Assembly: GCA_917880885.1 (NCBI GenBank)
Contig: OU862933.1
Coordinates: 8,479,452 to 8,543,451, forward strand
Source of the DNA: Limnephilus marmoratus
Taxonomy: Eukaryota > Arthropoda > Insecta > Trichoptera > Limnephilidae
Length of the DNA: 64,000 nucleotides
Reading direction: 5' to 3'
Shown here: in pieces, positions 50,740-61,883 of the stretch
Layout: each line of letters opens with the position of its first letter
How positions within the stretch are numbered: position 1 is the stretch's first letter
Program-made: the position numbers and the translations under genes
Notes under the pieces: model-generated
Seen by the model: only the letters and a program-made list of their open reading frames with translations
The model's database searches: none
What the model was told of the DNA's origin: nothing

Positions 50740-51694
50740 GTTAAACGAAGCTACATTTATTTATTTTGAACGAATCTAGACCTCCAGTGTCCATGCATAC
50801 GTTGTTAGTAAGCAGTATGCAAGTGCTTAAACAAAATGCAAAAAATAGGTTAGTAAGACAAAGATAATTAAACAGGGCAAAAGAAAAACTCATTCATGAG
50901 GCTGCATGAGGCGGCATTGCATCTGTAAAAACCCGCAAGCACCTGCATAAAATAGAGAACATAAGTAATACAATAAATCTCAAATTAATTGGCAAGTACC
51001 AACAAAAAATGTGAATGGCTTTCGGTCTGATCATAAACTACACTTAGCTTCCGTGTCCCTTAGCCAACCACTCAGTGAAGCCTCAAAGAATGTTAGCTGA
51101 ATATTTGGGGTAAAATACCCGAAGACTAAAAGAAATTTCAGCGTTGGGTAGTCAGAGGCAGGACAAAGGATAGTCAAGGTCGTCTGATCAAGCCTCAAGC
51201 CTGCACATGTCATTGGGGGAGGCGCAGATAGATTTGAGAAGGATCTGCAAAATTAGTAATGTAACTAAAGATGAAGCAGGGACGAGGTCCAGCACACCCC
51301 CGTATGGGGATAGGGGAGAAAAAAAAATTGGAGTTTAGTTCATCCAGTAAAACATTGAAACAGTTAAAGACAAACAAAACAAAACAAAACAAGGAACATG
51401 GCATAAATTAACAGTAGTATAATAATTATTAACAAAACAAATCGCAAGGCAATTATATACATTTTTTTAAAACATAGTGAACAAAATAATATAATAACGC
51501 AAATGTAAAATATAACATATAAATCCTAATATATAATAAAATAAATGTTAATAAAATAAAAGAAATAACATATTACAGAAACGCAAAACACATAAATCAT
51601 AACAATTAAATCCAAGCGGTAAATGTAAAGGAATCATGAAGAGTGTCCGTGAATTCAGAAGCAAAATACACCTGGTACCTAAGTTGTTTTACAG
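50740..51694 (-). other. LINE 3' UTR
   Basis: About 950 bases between the ORF2 stop and the A-run. It is less AT-rich near 51.0-51.3 kb and contains a TTTTG pentanucleotide run (51374-51398 region) and AATAAATAAA about 25 bases before the A-run, a plausible polyadenylation signal. Its 51213-51031 and 51404-51210 frames show no known domain. Confidence 0.7.
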
Positions 51695-54600
51695 CTACTC
51701 AGCGACTCTAAGAACAGGCCATCTCTCAACCCAAACTTTCGTGAATTTCCTCAGGCACTCAAAGTTCACCTTATTCGAGACGAGATCTGTATTCCAAGCA
51801 GGTCTCGTAATAACTTGTAAACCATCAATCATTTCGTCTCGAGCATCCGTCAAAATCTCACAGTGCCACAAAATGTGCTCGGCTGTTTGGTCGGTATCAC
51901 CACAAGCGCAATTGGGATGGGATGATAGAGCCAGTCTGTGAAGTCTACCTCTAAACTCCCCATGCCCAGAAAGCAATTGGGTGATATGGTGGTCCATTAA
52001 AAGATATGCCCCTTCCATTCTGATTTTAACTGATGGAAAGAAGGAGAAGGTCCATCTTCCCATATTCGATCTATCCCATCTTATTTGCCATTCACTCAGC
52101 GTTTTTATTCTCATCATCTTTAGAAGTTCAGGGAGAGGCACTGCTCCACCAGGTATTAATTCAATACCAAGGTGGTTTACAGGTCTTCCTCTTTTCAGAC
52201 ACTTCTTTGTCAAAACTTCCCTAATTTCTAAATCAATTGGCAAAATGCCAGCCAAAATTGGCAAAGCATCCGATGAAACTGTTCTGTAGGCTCCTGAAAG
52301 CGCCAGTTAGGGGATTCGCTGGCCCCTCTTAAGCGCTGAATGAATAAGTGAATTACCGAGTCGATGTTCCCATACACAGGCACCATATGAGACTTGTGTC
52401 ACATATACGCATCTGTATAATAGACGGAGCGCAGGGAAACGTAAACCCCATTCAGCAGTTGAGATTCTTCTCAGTTTTAAGAAGAGAGCCTGGGCCTTAC
52501 TAGAAACGCTTTTAACGTGAGTCAAGAACGAGGACGATCTGTCTAATGTAACGCCTAAATATTTAGTACTCTCTACAAAACGGATTGCAGTATCTCCCAT
52601 TTTTATGAAAGGGTTTCTACCTCTACTGAGGGAGCCTTTCATAAGGAGACCCACGGTCTTATGGGGAGCAAAAGTCAGTCTGTTTTCCTTTCCCCAGTTA
52701 AGAATCATTTTCAAACCTTCTTCAGCTTTATTTTCAACTTCTTTTCTACTGTCCCCAGAGACCAAATACAATTTGTCGTCTGCGTAATCAATCGCAATAG
52801 TGCCTTCAGGTAAGGGTAACCTGGAGGAGTCATCGAATAAAATATTCCAGAAATCCGGTGCAAGGGGAGAACCTTGGGGACAACCCATGTCCACATCTCT
52901 TTCAATGATACAATCACCAAAAGAAATTATAATTTTTCTATCTTTAAAATAATCACAAGATATTTGAAAAAGTTTTCTTGGACAATTACGATTCTTTAAT
53001 TTAGTTAAAATCATCTCCCACCATGCATTATCGAAGGCACCAGTTATATCTAAGAAGATACCGATTACGTACCTCTTTGTGCAGACCTTCACCCAGTCAA
53101 GCGCAGTCATAATGGCGTGCTCCGTGGACTTACCTGGGACGAATCCATATTGATGTACATATGATGGTGTTAATGTTTCTCGTAGACGATTTTGAATAAT
53201 TTTTTCCAATATTTTCCCCAATACAGGAAGAAGTGTTATTGGTCGATAAGCTTTAATATCCGTTCTTTTTTTGTCGTTCCCTTTAGGTATGATCCTGAGC
53301 ACGCCTTTCTTCCATACAGAAGGGAAAACTCCCCTTCTCATACACGTTTCCATAACCTGAAAGAGTTCTTCCTTGGCATGGATCCATACATACCTCACAA
53401 TTATACTATTCAATTTATCATGCCCTGGTGCCTTCCTAGGACTCAAACCCTTAATTATAATTTCTATTTCAGCTCTAGTTATTTTAGAATTTTTTTCCTC
53501 CTGGGAGAGGATTGGAGGAATCCGTGATTGATTTCTAATCTGTTGGTGGTGGTCGCTTTCCCCAATGACTGAATCTAAGGGAACTAACTTTCCCAGAAGT
53601 GTATTGAGAGTAGTTACCACGTTAATACTCTCAACGTTCCCGTTATCATTGTCGATAACACTAGATAAAAACCGATCAGAACCTTTACCCGTTTTTTCAA
53701 TGGCGCTATAAATATCCCATGGGTTAGAGTTTCCAACATCTTTAACCCAATTATGCCAAGCAGCTCGTTTAGCCAAAAGTACAGCCGATTTGAAAGCTTT
53801 ACGAGAGCTACTTAGTTGTCTCCTGAGGGTGGATGTCTCCTCCTCCGTACAACCAACCCGTATAGAGACACCTAAAGCTCTGTAAGCTCTCTTAAAAGTG
53901 CCCTTTAGCAAAGTCAGCTCATTCGACCACCACGGAGACCTAATAATCGTCTTTGGGTTTGTTCTTCCCAGAGACGATTCAGCAGCTGATACCACGGCCG
54001 CGTTGAAAAAATTCCCCAAATTGTCCGGATCTCTAGCTGCTACGTCATGAAAATCCCTTAAAGTATCACGTAGAGCATCCCCAAAGTTATCCCAATTCGC
54101 CCGAGTAGTTTTGAAGTTCCAGGAGGATCTTGGAGCTTCGGTCTTCTTGACACCCACCATATAAGTTATTAATCTGTGATCAGAATTAATAGCACATTCG
54201 TGGACCTTCCATTTAGAAATCTTGGCCGCAATCGATCCAGAGCAAAGAGTTAAATCAATATTGCTCTCACCATGTGTATTACTGAAAGTAAAAATACTAC
54301 CAGATTCATTTATTAAAGAAAGACCTTGCGTCGCAATAAGGTCTTCGACGGCGTCTGAACGTTCCGTCCGTTGTTCAAAATTGTCAAACCACATCGGTGA
54401 GCGAGCATTAAAGTCTCCTCCAATAACTATGTTACGTCCTTTAAGCGCGTTTAGTGCGCGCGTCAGGCTCAAGATATGAGGTCCAACTGGATTACAATGT
54501 TTAAAATAGACTGAAATTAAAATAATTTCAGTGTCTCCAAAATTAAGTGAAACACAAGTTTGGTACTCGTTTGACAGTCCCACCAGAAGGAGGGGACTGA

Positions 54601-54817
54601 TTAACGAAATGTTAACCAGGACTCCCGCCCCCGGTGCTGGGCCAATTTCAAGTACCGCACCCGGATATTGAACAGGCGTTCTACCTAACCAGGTGTATTG
54701 CTCCTGAATGAGCAAGATGTCAATTTTTTTGTCAGTCATAATCTTCAGTGCCTCAAGCGTGGCCACTCTAGACCTCTGAAGATTTATCTGACCAAGGGAA
54801 AGAAGGTTAGAATCCAT
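51695..54817 (-). CDS. R1-clade LINE ORF2: endonuclease and reverse transcriptase (one in-frame stop)
   Basis: Translation from ATG 54817 gives 836 codons to a TAA at 52307-52309, then the same frame continues (LALSGAYRTVSSDALPILAG) to 51695: 1,041 codons in all, as expected for R1-clade ORF2. Domains: APE-type endonuclease at 1-220 (GQINLQRSR, QEQY, IGGDFNARSPMWF, INSDHRLITY); RT at about 440-760 (PRKAPGHDKLN, YRPITLLPVLGKILEKII, GFVPGKSTEHAI, FLDITGAFDNAWW, GCPQGSPLAPDFWN, and catalytic AIDYADDKLYL near 678); C-terminal zinc motif near 970 (CACGDTDQTAEHILWHC). The endonuclease nicks the target and RT copies the RNA there. One nonsense codon truncates the protein after the RT domain, removing the zinc motif. 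No frameshift was seen. ATG overlaps the ORF1 stop by 11 bases. Confidence 0.9.
52307..52309 (-). other. Premature TAA in ORF2
   Basis: The codon following GQRIP is TAA; downstream the frame stays open for 203 codons and encodes the expected conserved 'LALSGAYRTVS' region. A single substitution accounts for it. It could also be a sequencing error, or be suppressed. Confidence 0.85.
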
Positions 54818-56159
54818 AGTCGGTTAATCTGACTTGGGCTTCTATAGCTGCAATTTGGGCTGGGCAAAGCCGATCTCCAGTATTATGTGTTGCTGGCTTT
54901 TTGAAACGTGTGCAAGTAGCACAGACAGCAGCTTGCGCCTTCTTAGTGCAATTCTCCACATCGTGACCAGTTGCCGCACAGTGGCGACAAGTGGAATGCT
55001 CCTGCGTACAAGCCTTACTGATGTGACCATACTGTTGGCACTTGAAGCAACGAGTAGCACCAATGTAGTCGCGGGCACGGCATGCATTCCACCCGAGGAA
55101 GCACAAACCACTGTCTATGAGTACTTTTCTTACCTCAGGGTGACATGTAAGAATCATATTCATGCTAGAACTATCTCTCTTGCCGAATAAAGAGACTCTT
55201 CTCATAGTTCTAATATGATCCTCTTTGGTAATATTACACTTACCCTCGATGTTGTTGATAAAAATTTCATCAAAAAGAGAAGAATCTGAAGAAACATCAC
55301 CTTTGGGAACGTCATATAACACAATTTTGGGGAGTCGGCCTTGAGGACTAACAATTTTGATGCCAGTTGCAGACAATTTTTCAGCAGCTTTTTTTATATT
55401 GTTTACTCCTCCTGGAGTGGTGGTTTGTAGGGCAATGCCACCACCCTTAATTTTTCTCGTTTGTACTACCTGGAAACCGTCAGTTTTAGGATTTAAAACC
55501 GACGTAATTTTCTTATGCATCTCCTCAGAAGATTTGCCCTCAGGAATACATGGATAAAAGAGAATAGTTGGTTGTAGAGAGGGAGTAGGTCTCTCAGAAC
55601 CATTTAAAACCAGTTTCTTTGATTGGTTCTCTCCAGCAGCTACTCCAGCATAAGATTTTTTTTTGGGCAGTTCAGGATTATTTTCAATTATACTTGTTTT
55701 ATTCAAAATGATGTCTAATTTTTCTGAAATTCCATTTTGAGTTTCAAAGACTTTTGATAAAGTTTCAGCCTTAGAAACAGCCGCTGCATGAGAAATGGCT
55801 AGACTAGTTAGACATCTTCTCATTTCCTCAATAGAGCTCAATATTGCGGACCGAGCGTCCTTGTTTAGCTTATTTTTCCCATCAGTTATTGTTTGTGAAA
55901 TCATCACCATCTGGTTAAATATCGGCTGTAAAATGTCTACGGAGAAATTGGAATCAGTAGGTTTTTCAAACTTGGATTGATCGTCTAGTAACATTTTGGA
56001 CCAGTTATCCTTAAGTGGTGTTTTTTTCAATTGACTCTCAGAACCACTTTGAATAGCAGATTGGGTGTTGCATTCTAATAAAATGGACGCACCACTTGAA
56101 GCATTCACACGACTACTATGCGGCAAATTGGGGATCAATCTATGTATGTACATACACAC
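54807..56159 (-). CDS. R1-clade LINE ORF1 (gag-like, CCHC zinc knuckles)
   Basis: A 450-residue protein on the minus strand with no internal stop. It opens with a low-complexity, polar N-terminus (1-110), then a possible coiled-coil helical stretch (about 95-160), an SKKSYAGVAAGENQSKK linker, a central region with TRKIKGGGIALQTTTPGG, and at 370-440 the zinc knuckles CFKCQQYGHISKAC, CRHCAATGHDVENC and a third, less regular CATC...C. R1-clade ORF1 proteins bind element RNA and form ribonucleoprotein particles; the CX2CX4HX4C knuckles mediate nucleic-acid binding. This start is the first in-frame ATG; the frame is open only as far as a TAG near the element's 5' end. The stop overlaps the ORF2 start (TATGGATTCTAA), so ORF2 may be translated by coupled reinitiation. 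Confidence 0.9.
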   Translation of the reverse strand: MCMYIHRLIPNLPHSSRVNASSGASILLECNTQSAIQSGSESQLKKTPLKDNWSKMLLDDQSKFEKPTDSNFSVDILQPIFNQMVMISQTITDGKNKLNKDARSAILSSIEEMRRCLTSLAISHAAAVSKAETLSKVFETQNGISEKLDIILNKTSIIENNPELPKKKSYAGVAAGENQSKKLVLNGSERPTPSLQPTILFYPCIPEGKSSEEMHKKITSVLNPKTDGFQVVQTRKIKGGGIALQTTTPGGVNNIKKAAEKLSATGIKIVSPQGRLPKIVLYDVPKGDVSSDSSLFDEIFINNIEGKCNITKEDHIRTMRRVSLFGKRDSSSMNMILTCHPEVRKVLIDSGLCFLGWNACRARDYIGATRCFKCQQYGHISKACTQEHSTCRHCAATGHDVENCTKKAQAAVCATCTRFKKPATHNTGDRLCPAQIAAIEAQVRLTDYGF

Positions 56160-56444
56160 ATGAGATAGTATTGGTGATCACAAATACTAATGCAAAAACA
56201 ATAGATTTGTAAGCTATTAATAGTTAAAATTTCAACCGCCAGATGTCCTGACCCAATACAGTTACTTTTTTCCGTTCGTTCCTATAGGTTTTGGATTCTA
56301 GTGACTTTAAATACATAAATTTAAAAAAATATCGTTTTTGATACAATTTTCGATATTGGATATTTTGTATCGATACATCGATATATCGGACCAAAATATA
56401 TCGGCTAAAAATATCGATATTTTTTCAACAAGCCTACTGTATAG

Positions 56445-57255
56445 TTCTTAAAATAATAAACTGAGCATTATAGACATAAGTAGGCACAACACAAGTAGGT
56501 ATGAATATTCGATAAGCAAATTGATCAAAGGAAAAAACCAGCAGATTCATATTCGGACTCAGACTTTAGTAGATTCAGCAATTATTGTCACAATATTACA
56601 CAAAATTTAAGAATTATAGAGTTAAGCGGGGTGCTATGTTCCTTTGTCCAAAAACAGTTTGGTTTGGGAATATTCATAACCTCAATCTGGTTCACTCTTG
56701 TCACGGGAAAGTGAAATTTTTTCGGTTTTTGAATTGTTTTCGAGTTTATGAAATGTTTGATTAACACATTCTTTACATACATATTTTGCATGTTTAGAAC
56801 TGCAAAAATCTTATATAATTTCTTTTATTCATGTTCCAACGGGATCTTTTAGTATGATATTTCAAATACCAATGCTATCCAACACTAAAACATTATCTTA
56901 TACTACGGGAGCTCTACCTAGTTTCAAGATTCAATAAAACTGAGAATTAATTGGATAAATTCGAAAAATAAAGCCGTTTCATTTATTGCTACTGCCGGTC
57001 TATAGCTTGTTAGAATATAAACCTTTAAACTTCCTACTTTATATTATGTTAATTCAGGACATGTTCGTAAAGAGGAAAACAACGTCTCAGTTAACTAATA
57101 ATAATAATTATTAATGGTGTTTGAGGTAAGAACTTCATCGTGTTAGGGAAATTAAATGATATTAAAATTTCCTAAGATTTATTATTTTGTTTATAACAAA
57201 GAATTATCGTAATGTCTAAAACGAATAACATAGCACTAAAAACACGATTTCTTTG
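56445..57255. other. No firm gene; possible LINE relic at 56588-56791
   Basis: The minus-strand frame 56791-56588 (67 codons; FHFPVTRVNQIEVMNIPKPN) faintly resembles a LINE C-terminus, but no diagnostic block is present. Otherwise AT-rich. Confidence 0.3.
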
Positions 57256-57261
57256 ATTATA

Positions 57262-57598
57262 ATTAGTAGTAATTACTAATAATAATAATATTCAAAAAAC
57301 TGTTTCTGAAAAAATTAGAAAATACACAGATTTAGGAAATGAGATTAAAAGAATTTGGCATTCTCGGACTATACAAATATTACCATTTGTTATTTCGGCC
57401 ACTGGCATAATACCTAGGAATCTCATTCAAAATTTAAGCATATTAGATTTATCAAAGAATTTGTATATAAAAATGCAAAAATTAGTAATTTTAAATACAT
57501 GTAGGATTACAAAAGATTTTTTAAATATTTATATTGAGGGATCAGTAGGATTTATAGGTTCAATTAGAAATGCCACAGAGCCGAACCCTCTGATATGA
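57262..57598 (+). pseudogene. LINE C-terminal relic (KYxDLxxEIKRIW type)
   Basis: A plus-strand frame with no ATG near its start reads VSEKIRKYTDLGNEIKRIWH, SRTIQILPFVISATGIIPRN, LIQNLSILDLSKNLYIKMQK and LVILNTCRITKDFLNI, ending in TGA at 57596. The pattern 'K..KY.DL..E..R.W......I.P.V..A.G.....L...........+QK...L.T..I+...L' is the C-terminus of a LINE group widespread in animals; the clade is uncertain (R4/Dong-like is my best guess). RT and nuclease are missing. One frame of about 110 codons without stops makes it well preserved. Confidence 0.65.
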
Positions 57599-57964
57599 AA
57601 ATATCTGGAGTCGGTGAATTATATTCCCATTTGATCTCTAGTAGGTTGACCTGTTGTTCTTGTATTATTTTGTATTTATAATACTTATATAGTGCAATTG
57701 CATAGCGTGGGTTGACTAGATGATCATTTGGGGAAGTGTGTGAAAGGGTTTAGTTTTTCCTGTGGGGAAAATTTAACCCGGACATTTAAATCTGGTGCGT
57801 AATATAATTGGATAATTTGTAGAGCGCCGTTTTTGTGAAAAATCACCTCAAGGGCGCTTAACAATTTATTATAAATCCTAGGCTCTATCTAATTTTATTA
57901 TTTTCAAATAGATACAGAAACATACTTACCTGCAGGACACTTCCGATAAAACACACTTTATTAG
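57599..57964. other. No recognisable gene
   Basis: AT-rich spacer; no motif. Confidence 0.35.
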
Positions 57965-58620
57965 AAAGTTTTTTAAAACTTACTAACCATCACGCCGTTT
58001 CCCCGCAGGGGTAGGCAGAGAGGACGGACCGCCAAACAACTCGATCTTGGCACACACTCTTTGCCTCGTTCACATTCATAAATCGTCTCATACATGCTCT
58101 TCTATTATTCCGACTCTTCACATGGCCCGACTCAAGTATCCGATTCACTTGGTCGTGCCATGTCTTCCTCGGGCGTCCCCGACTTCTTCTTCCATTCACA
58201 TTTGCGTCATGTATTCTCTTTACACTCCTTTCCTCGTAAATTCGCTCTACATGCCCAAACCAACTGAGCGTCCCTTTCTTAATCTTTCTCGTTACGCTTA
58301 CATCAGCCTTGCATTCTTCGCGGATCTCCACATTTCTCACACGATCGTACATGGTTTTACCACACATACGCCTCAGGGATCTCATTTCTACAGCATTCAG
58401 TCTACTTTCATCCTTCCTCTGCCAGTTCCATGCCTCACTGCCATACATCAGAGTAGGTACCAGCACTCCATTGTGGACGGCTAACTTCGCTTCTTTGGAC
58501 AGTTTTTTGATGGCGCCAACGGCGTTCAGACCTCCATTAATAGAGTTGCCTGCATTTACCCTTCTTTCGATATCTCTGTCAGCCCTTCCATCTCTCGTAG
58601 CAATTACAATTATAAAATAG
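57965..58620 (-). pseudogene. LINE RT C-terminal relic, long open frame
   Basis: The minus-strand frame is open from about 58609 to 57990. Upstream of the first ATG (58466) it reads ATRDGRADRDIERRVNAGNS, INGGLNAVGAIKKLSKEAKL, then VPTLMYGSEAWNWQRKDESR, LNAVEMRSLRRMCGKTMYDR, LSWFGHVERIYEERSVKRIH, NGRRSRGRPRKTWHDQVNRI and a CPCGETA-like end. This is the thumb and C-terminal domain of a lepidopteran LINE of RTE-like type. It uses one frame without a stop for about 205 codons. Palm and nuclease missing, so inactive; 5' truncated at 58.62 kb. Confidence 0.8.
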
Positions 58621-58639
58621 GCGCCTATCCCTTATCGCA

Positions 58640-58942
58640 GTAAATTTGGTGATGTATTTCTATGTTTTGGCGGCGAATGTGTTTACCCACTGACTGAATG
58701 CGTTTACCCACTGGCGGGCCGAATCGGGAGAGACTGTTTGAGGGAGACCTTACCTTGCACCGGAAGAGGGGATGGACCCATACGTCCGTCACTCCTGGAC
58801 ACATTGACCCCCAGATTCCGATACACCCCACATATTTAACTTTTTCTTCCCAGAACTTCCTTTCCTACCTTAACCTAAAAAGATCCTCCACATAGCATCC
58901 CCAATGATGATACAATTTCTGAGGATTTTTTTCCCTCACGGT
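58640..58942 (+). mobile_element. SINE (LINE-tailed), 5' truncated
   Basis: Starts in GGCGGCGAATGTGTTTACCC (part duplicated: CTGAATGCGTTTACCCACTG), GGGCCGAATCGGGAGAGAC, TTGCACCGGAAGAGGGGATG, GTCACTCCTGGACACATTG, and tail CTCCACATAGCATCCCC, GATGATACAATTTCTGAGG, CCCTCACGG. The extreme 3' end is diverged. Confidence 0.65.
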
Positions 58943-60079
58943 ATACGGGTGAAGCAATAGTAATTTAAATTATAATTTTTTTTAAAGATTTCAAAGAATT
59001 CATTGAATTTCGAAGAAATTCCGGCTCCATTATGCCTGTATCACAAGTCACAAGCACCGAGTAAATTGGCGAGACAGTAAAATGATACTAGGCCGAGACA
59101 GTTGGATGGACGAGTAGGTGTTTACGTAATTTTTAATTTGGCACCGTGTCATGCACTCAATAGGCACTTGCATCACATTTTTAATTTTTTTTTCGGTTTA
59201 GGCAAATATTCTAAGACATTCCGTATTTTATTTTTTATTAATCGTATTTTAAACCCTGGCTATTTTTTGAAAATTTCAATCCGAAAAATCATACCATTTT
59301 TTATAAACCGGAAAGACGGGGCATAATTTTATGGGTGCGTAAAAACGATAATTACATAGCCGAAATCATTAAAAAAACGACGTTTCCACACGAATGGCAC
59401 AGGAGAATAACGATGCATAACAAAAATATTACATCTCAAAAATATTTTTTTCGTTGATCCATCTTTTGATCATTAATCATTATAATGTCCAACGTTTATA
59501 TATGACTAAATCCAATGTAATAAACTTGAACTTGAAAATTATAATAATAGATTAAAAAATTCACCTGAAATCAAAATGTTGCCATATAAAAAAAATAAAT
59601 GAGTGTGTTACAAAATTAATGTAATATTATCGGAGACGGAAAACTTTCATGTAGTGACGTCACGAGCCCAAATAACGGATTTATTTTAAAAAAATGTAAA
59701 TTTCTAAAAATTTTTAGTAAATTTTCGTAATCTTAGTAAAAAAATCCATCCACACGATTTTTTCCAAATAATTATGAAATCCATGCAAGTGGCCTATTCA
59801 GTTGCGATGCGAGGGAAACGGTAGCGTGGTGCAATCGACAGTGGTGAGTACGCAGCGAGTGAATGTTTATAACAGTCGAGTGGACAAGCGAGTCTGTGCG
59901 GGGAAGTGCGGGCGTGAAGTAGACTGTCTCGTCTTTTTACTCGGCCGAGCGCTCGGCCGAGAGCGCTGTCTCGCCCATCTACTCATCTGTGTGATCCACG
60001 CATTAGGAATCTTTCTCGTGACATCAAAGAATGGAATTAATTTCTAAGTTACATGTTGTATTGCATCAGTTTAGTTGAT
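58943..60079. other. Unassigned; 22-bp perfect palindrome at 59940-59961
   Basis: CTCGGCCGAGCGCTCGGCCGAG is a perfect palindrome within a CpG-rich block (59800-60000). GGCGAGACAG and a GGCCGAGACAG-like copy at 59070-59100 are similar to the reverse complement of GCGCTGTCTCGCCC, so these may be ends of a decayed DNA element about 0.9 kb long. An 81-codon frame (59802-60047) has no known domain. Confidence 0.4.
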
Positions 60080-60650
60080 TAACCTATAATAATAATAATA
60101 GCCTTTATTCAGACAGTAAATTACATTACATTAATTATAATAAACTTTTCACATTTTTAACACTTATCATGCATCGACTCCCTGTCTGTTATGTCACTAG
60201 TTGACCAAGGCCTCTTACAACTGTCGCCATTTCTCTCTATCATTAGCTACTCTTGTCCATGTACCACCTGCTCTGGTTTTGATGAATGGTCTACCTAAAA
60301 TGGTCTACCTTCTAAATGGTCTACCTCGTTTTCTCTTCTTGTCACTTGTGAACCATTTCATAACTAATTTTGACCATTTTTCACTTCCACTGATTCTGTG
60401 GCCTGACCACTTCCACTTTAGTTTTTTTATTGTTTTTATGACATCTTTTGTTCTTGTTTGTTTCTTATTTTTTGTTGGTTGGTTGCAATTTTTATTCTAT
60501 CGGACAGACTTTTCCTTACCATACTTCTTTCCATGGAGTTTTGACATGTTTCGAGCCTCTTATTGTGAATTTTTGTGAGTGCCCAAGTTTGGCAACCATA
60601 AGTAAGTACAGGAAGTAACCTGTATTACCTTTTTATTAAGAAGTGTTTAA
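60080..60650 (-). pseudogene. RTE-clade LINE relic, decayed
   Basis: The minus strand reads YLLPVLTYGCQTWALTKIHN, RLETCQNSMERSMVRKSLSD, then with stops KWKWSGHRISGSEKWS-like and KRKRGRP-like, the same block order as the 36.6-kb RTE fragment. It ends with a TAT/TTA trinucleotide tail at 60081-60100. Multiple stops and indels. Confidence 0.7.
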
Positions 60651-61883
60651 TTCCCTAGGGAATATGTATAGAAAGAAAGCAAATAAGTAATTTCCACAAG
60701 ACGTTATTTCTTTCTGCTTTTTCACAGTGGATATACTCGTATTATGCAGGAATCAGGCTAGAGGTGTGGTTGTAACAGGGTGGACATATTTAGCGTGACC
60801 ATTTAATTAGTGCCGGTCCTTACTTGTTGCAGCTTGATTAGCGTTCATAGTAGGCAAACTAAAACTATTGATATGGTCAAAGTATCGAAAAAGTATCTCT
60901 ATTTGAAAAAAAAGTTCTAATAACATTTTTTGTTGTGTTTTCAGGATCAAAAAAGGATAGGTATTTGGATTTTTACCAGAGTATATGTTTTAAAATGTTT
61001 TGAAAAACTCATGTCATTATCCATATATCTACATAAAAATCAAAATATGCTTGCTTGGATATATGTATTTATATGAGTATATGAATTGGTAAGTATCAGC
61101 GGGGGGATTGAAAAATACGACATTACCTACTGATTTTGTTGTAGCTGGAAACGAAATTATTTTTTTCAAAATTTCAACTTTTTGTGTGAAGATCTTTCAG
61201 TATGTGGATGCGGCGCATCCCTTGACTGAAATAACCCTGAAGATAATAATACAAAGAGTTTAAATTTTGAAAAACAATAAAATTCATTTTCAGGTACAAC
61301 AACGTCAGTAACGTCATAAATATTTTTCAATCTTAGCGCTATGGCTCACTAAAAACTCACGGACTGCCACTAAGTATATGAGATGTCTATTTATTGCCAT
61401 ATTAAGTAAGTATAGGAAATGGTTGAAACTTTCAAAATGGTTTCTGGATTATTACAACCATATGACAAGTGTTCTGAAAAGTTTTTTTAATCATTACAAA
61501 AACTCTTGCAAAACTATAAAAAATGTCAAAAGTTGAGAATGACATTTTGCCAAAAAATGATTGTTAAATCAAAATGAAATTTTAGAAACTCTTTAAATTA
61601 ATGAAATACAATAATACATAATACATTGAATCAATGAATTTGATTGATTGTTATTATAAACAAAAATGAATATTTGTAATATTTGAAAAATTAAAATTGG
61701 AAAAAAAAATTGTAATAAATGGCACGCGAGCTGTTTGAAAACTGAATATACTGGGACTGAATATATGGAACGCGAGAGGGGATTTGTGGGTCGGGGGAGC
61801 GAGATGGGGGAGAGAAAATGAAGATAATGTTTGTAGTTCTTAGCCGAAGTATGACACAGTTAAATATGACCGAAGGAGATAAG
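60651..61883. other. No recognisable gene
   Basis: Very AT-rich, no coding signal. No TE terminus recognised. Confidence 0.4.

Larger units (their letters stand above)
50731..56293 (-). mobile_element. Full-length R1-clade LINE
   Basis: On the minus strand: short 5' UTR (about 134 bases), ORF1 (56159-54807), ORF2 (54817-51695, one internal stop), a ~950-base 3' UTR and an A-run (50731-50739). GATTCTA flanks both sides (50724-50730 and 56294-56300), a 7-bp target duplication. At 5.56 kb this has the size and organisation of complete R1-clade elements: CCHC-bearing ORF1, overlapping ORF2 with an APE endonuclease, and a C-terminal zinc motif. R1, TRAS and SART insert at fixed rDNA or telomeric sites; this copy sits in a hAT element without TTAGG repeats or rDNA nearby, so the lineage is probably not site-specific, or strayed. 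Confidence 0.85.
50142..56444. mobile_element. hAT-type element split by an R1-clade LINE
   Basis: CTGTATAG occurs at 50142-50149 and 56437-56444, an 8-bp target duplication, the length diagnostic of hAT. Ends: TAGGGATGTCGAAAGTG then A-run and ATATCGATAT at the left; reverse complement of the right TAGGCTTGTTG then A-run and ATATCGATAT. Subterminal arrays of ATCGATAT (50175-50265 and 56325-56425) mirror each other. Without the LINE (50731-56293) the hAT is about 720 bases and has no recognisable transposase, so it is non-autonomous. This is a rare clear case where both ends of the host element survive around a 5.5-kb insertion. Confidence 0.8.

Noticed and set aside
52033..55190. Several plus-strand frames of 60-118 codons
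   Set aside because: Antisense shadows of LINE ORF1 and ORF2.
50731..56293. TRAS/SART-style telomere-specific LINE
   Set aside because: ORF structure fits the R1 clade, but no TTAGG telomeric repeats flank it; the flanks are the two halves of a hAT element.
58047..58620. Plus-strand frames of 145 and 103 codons
   Set aside because: Antisense of the LINE RT relic at 57965-58620, which has clear motifs on the minus strand.
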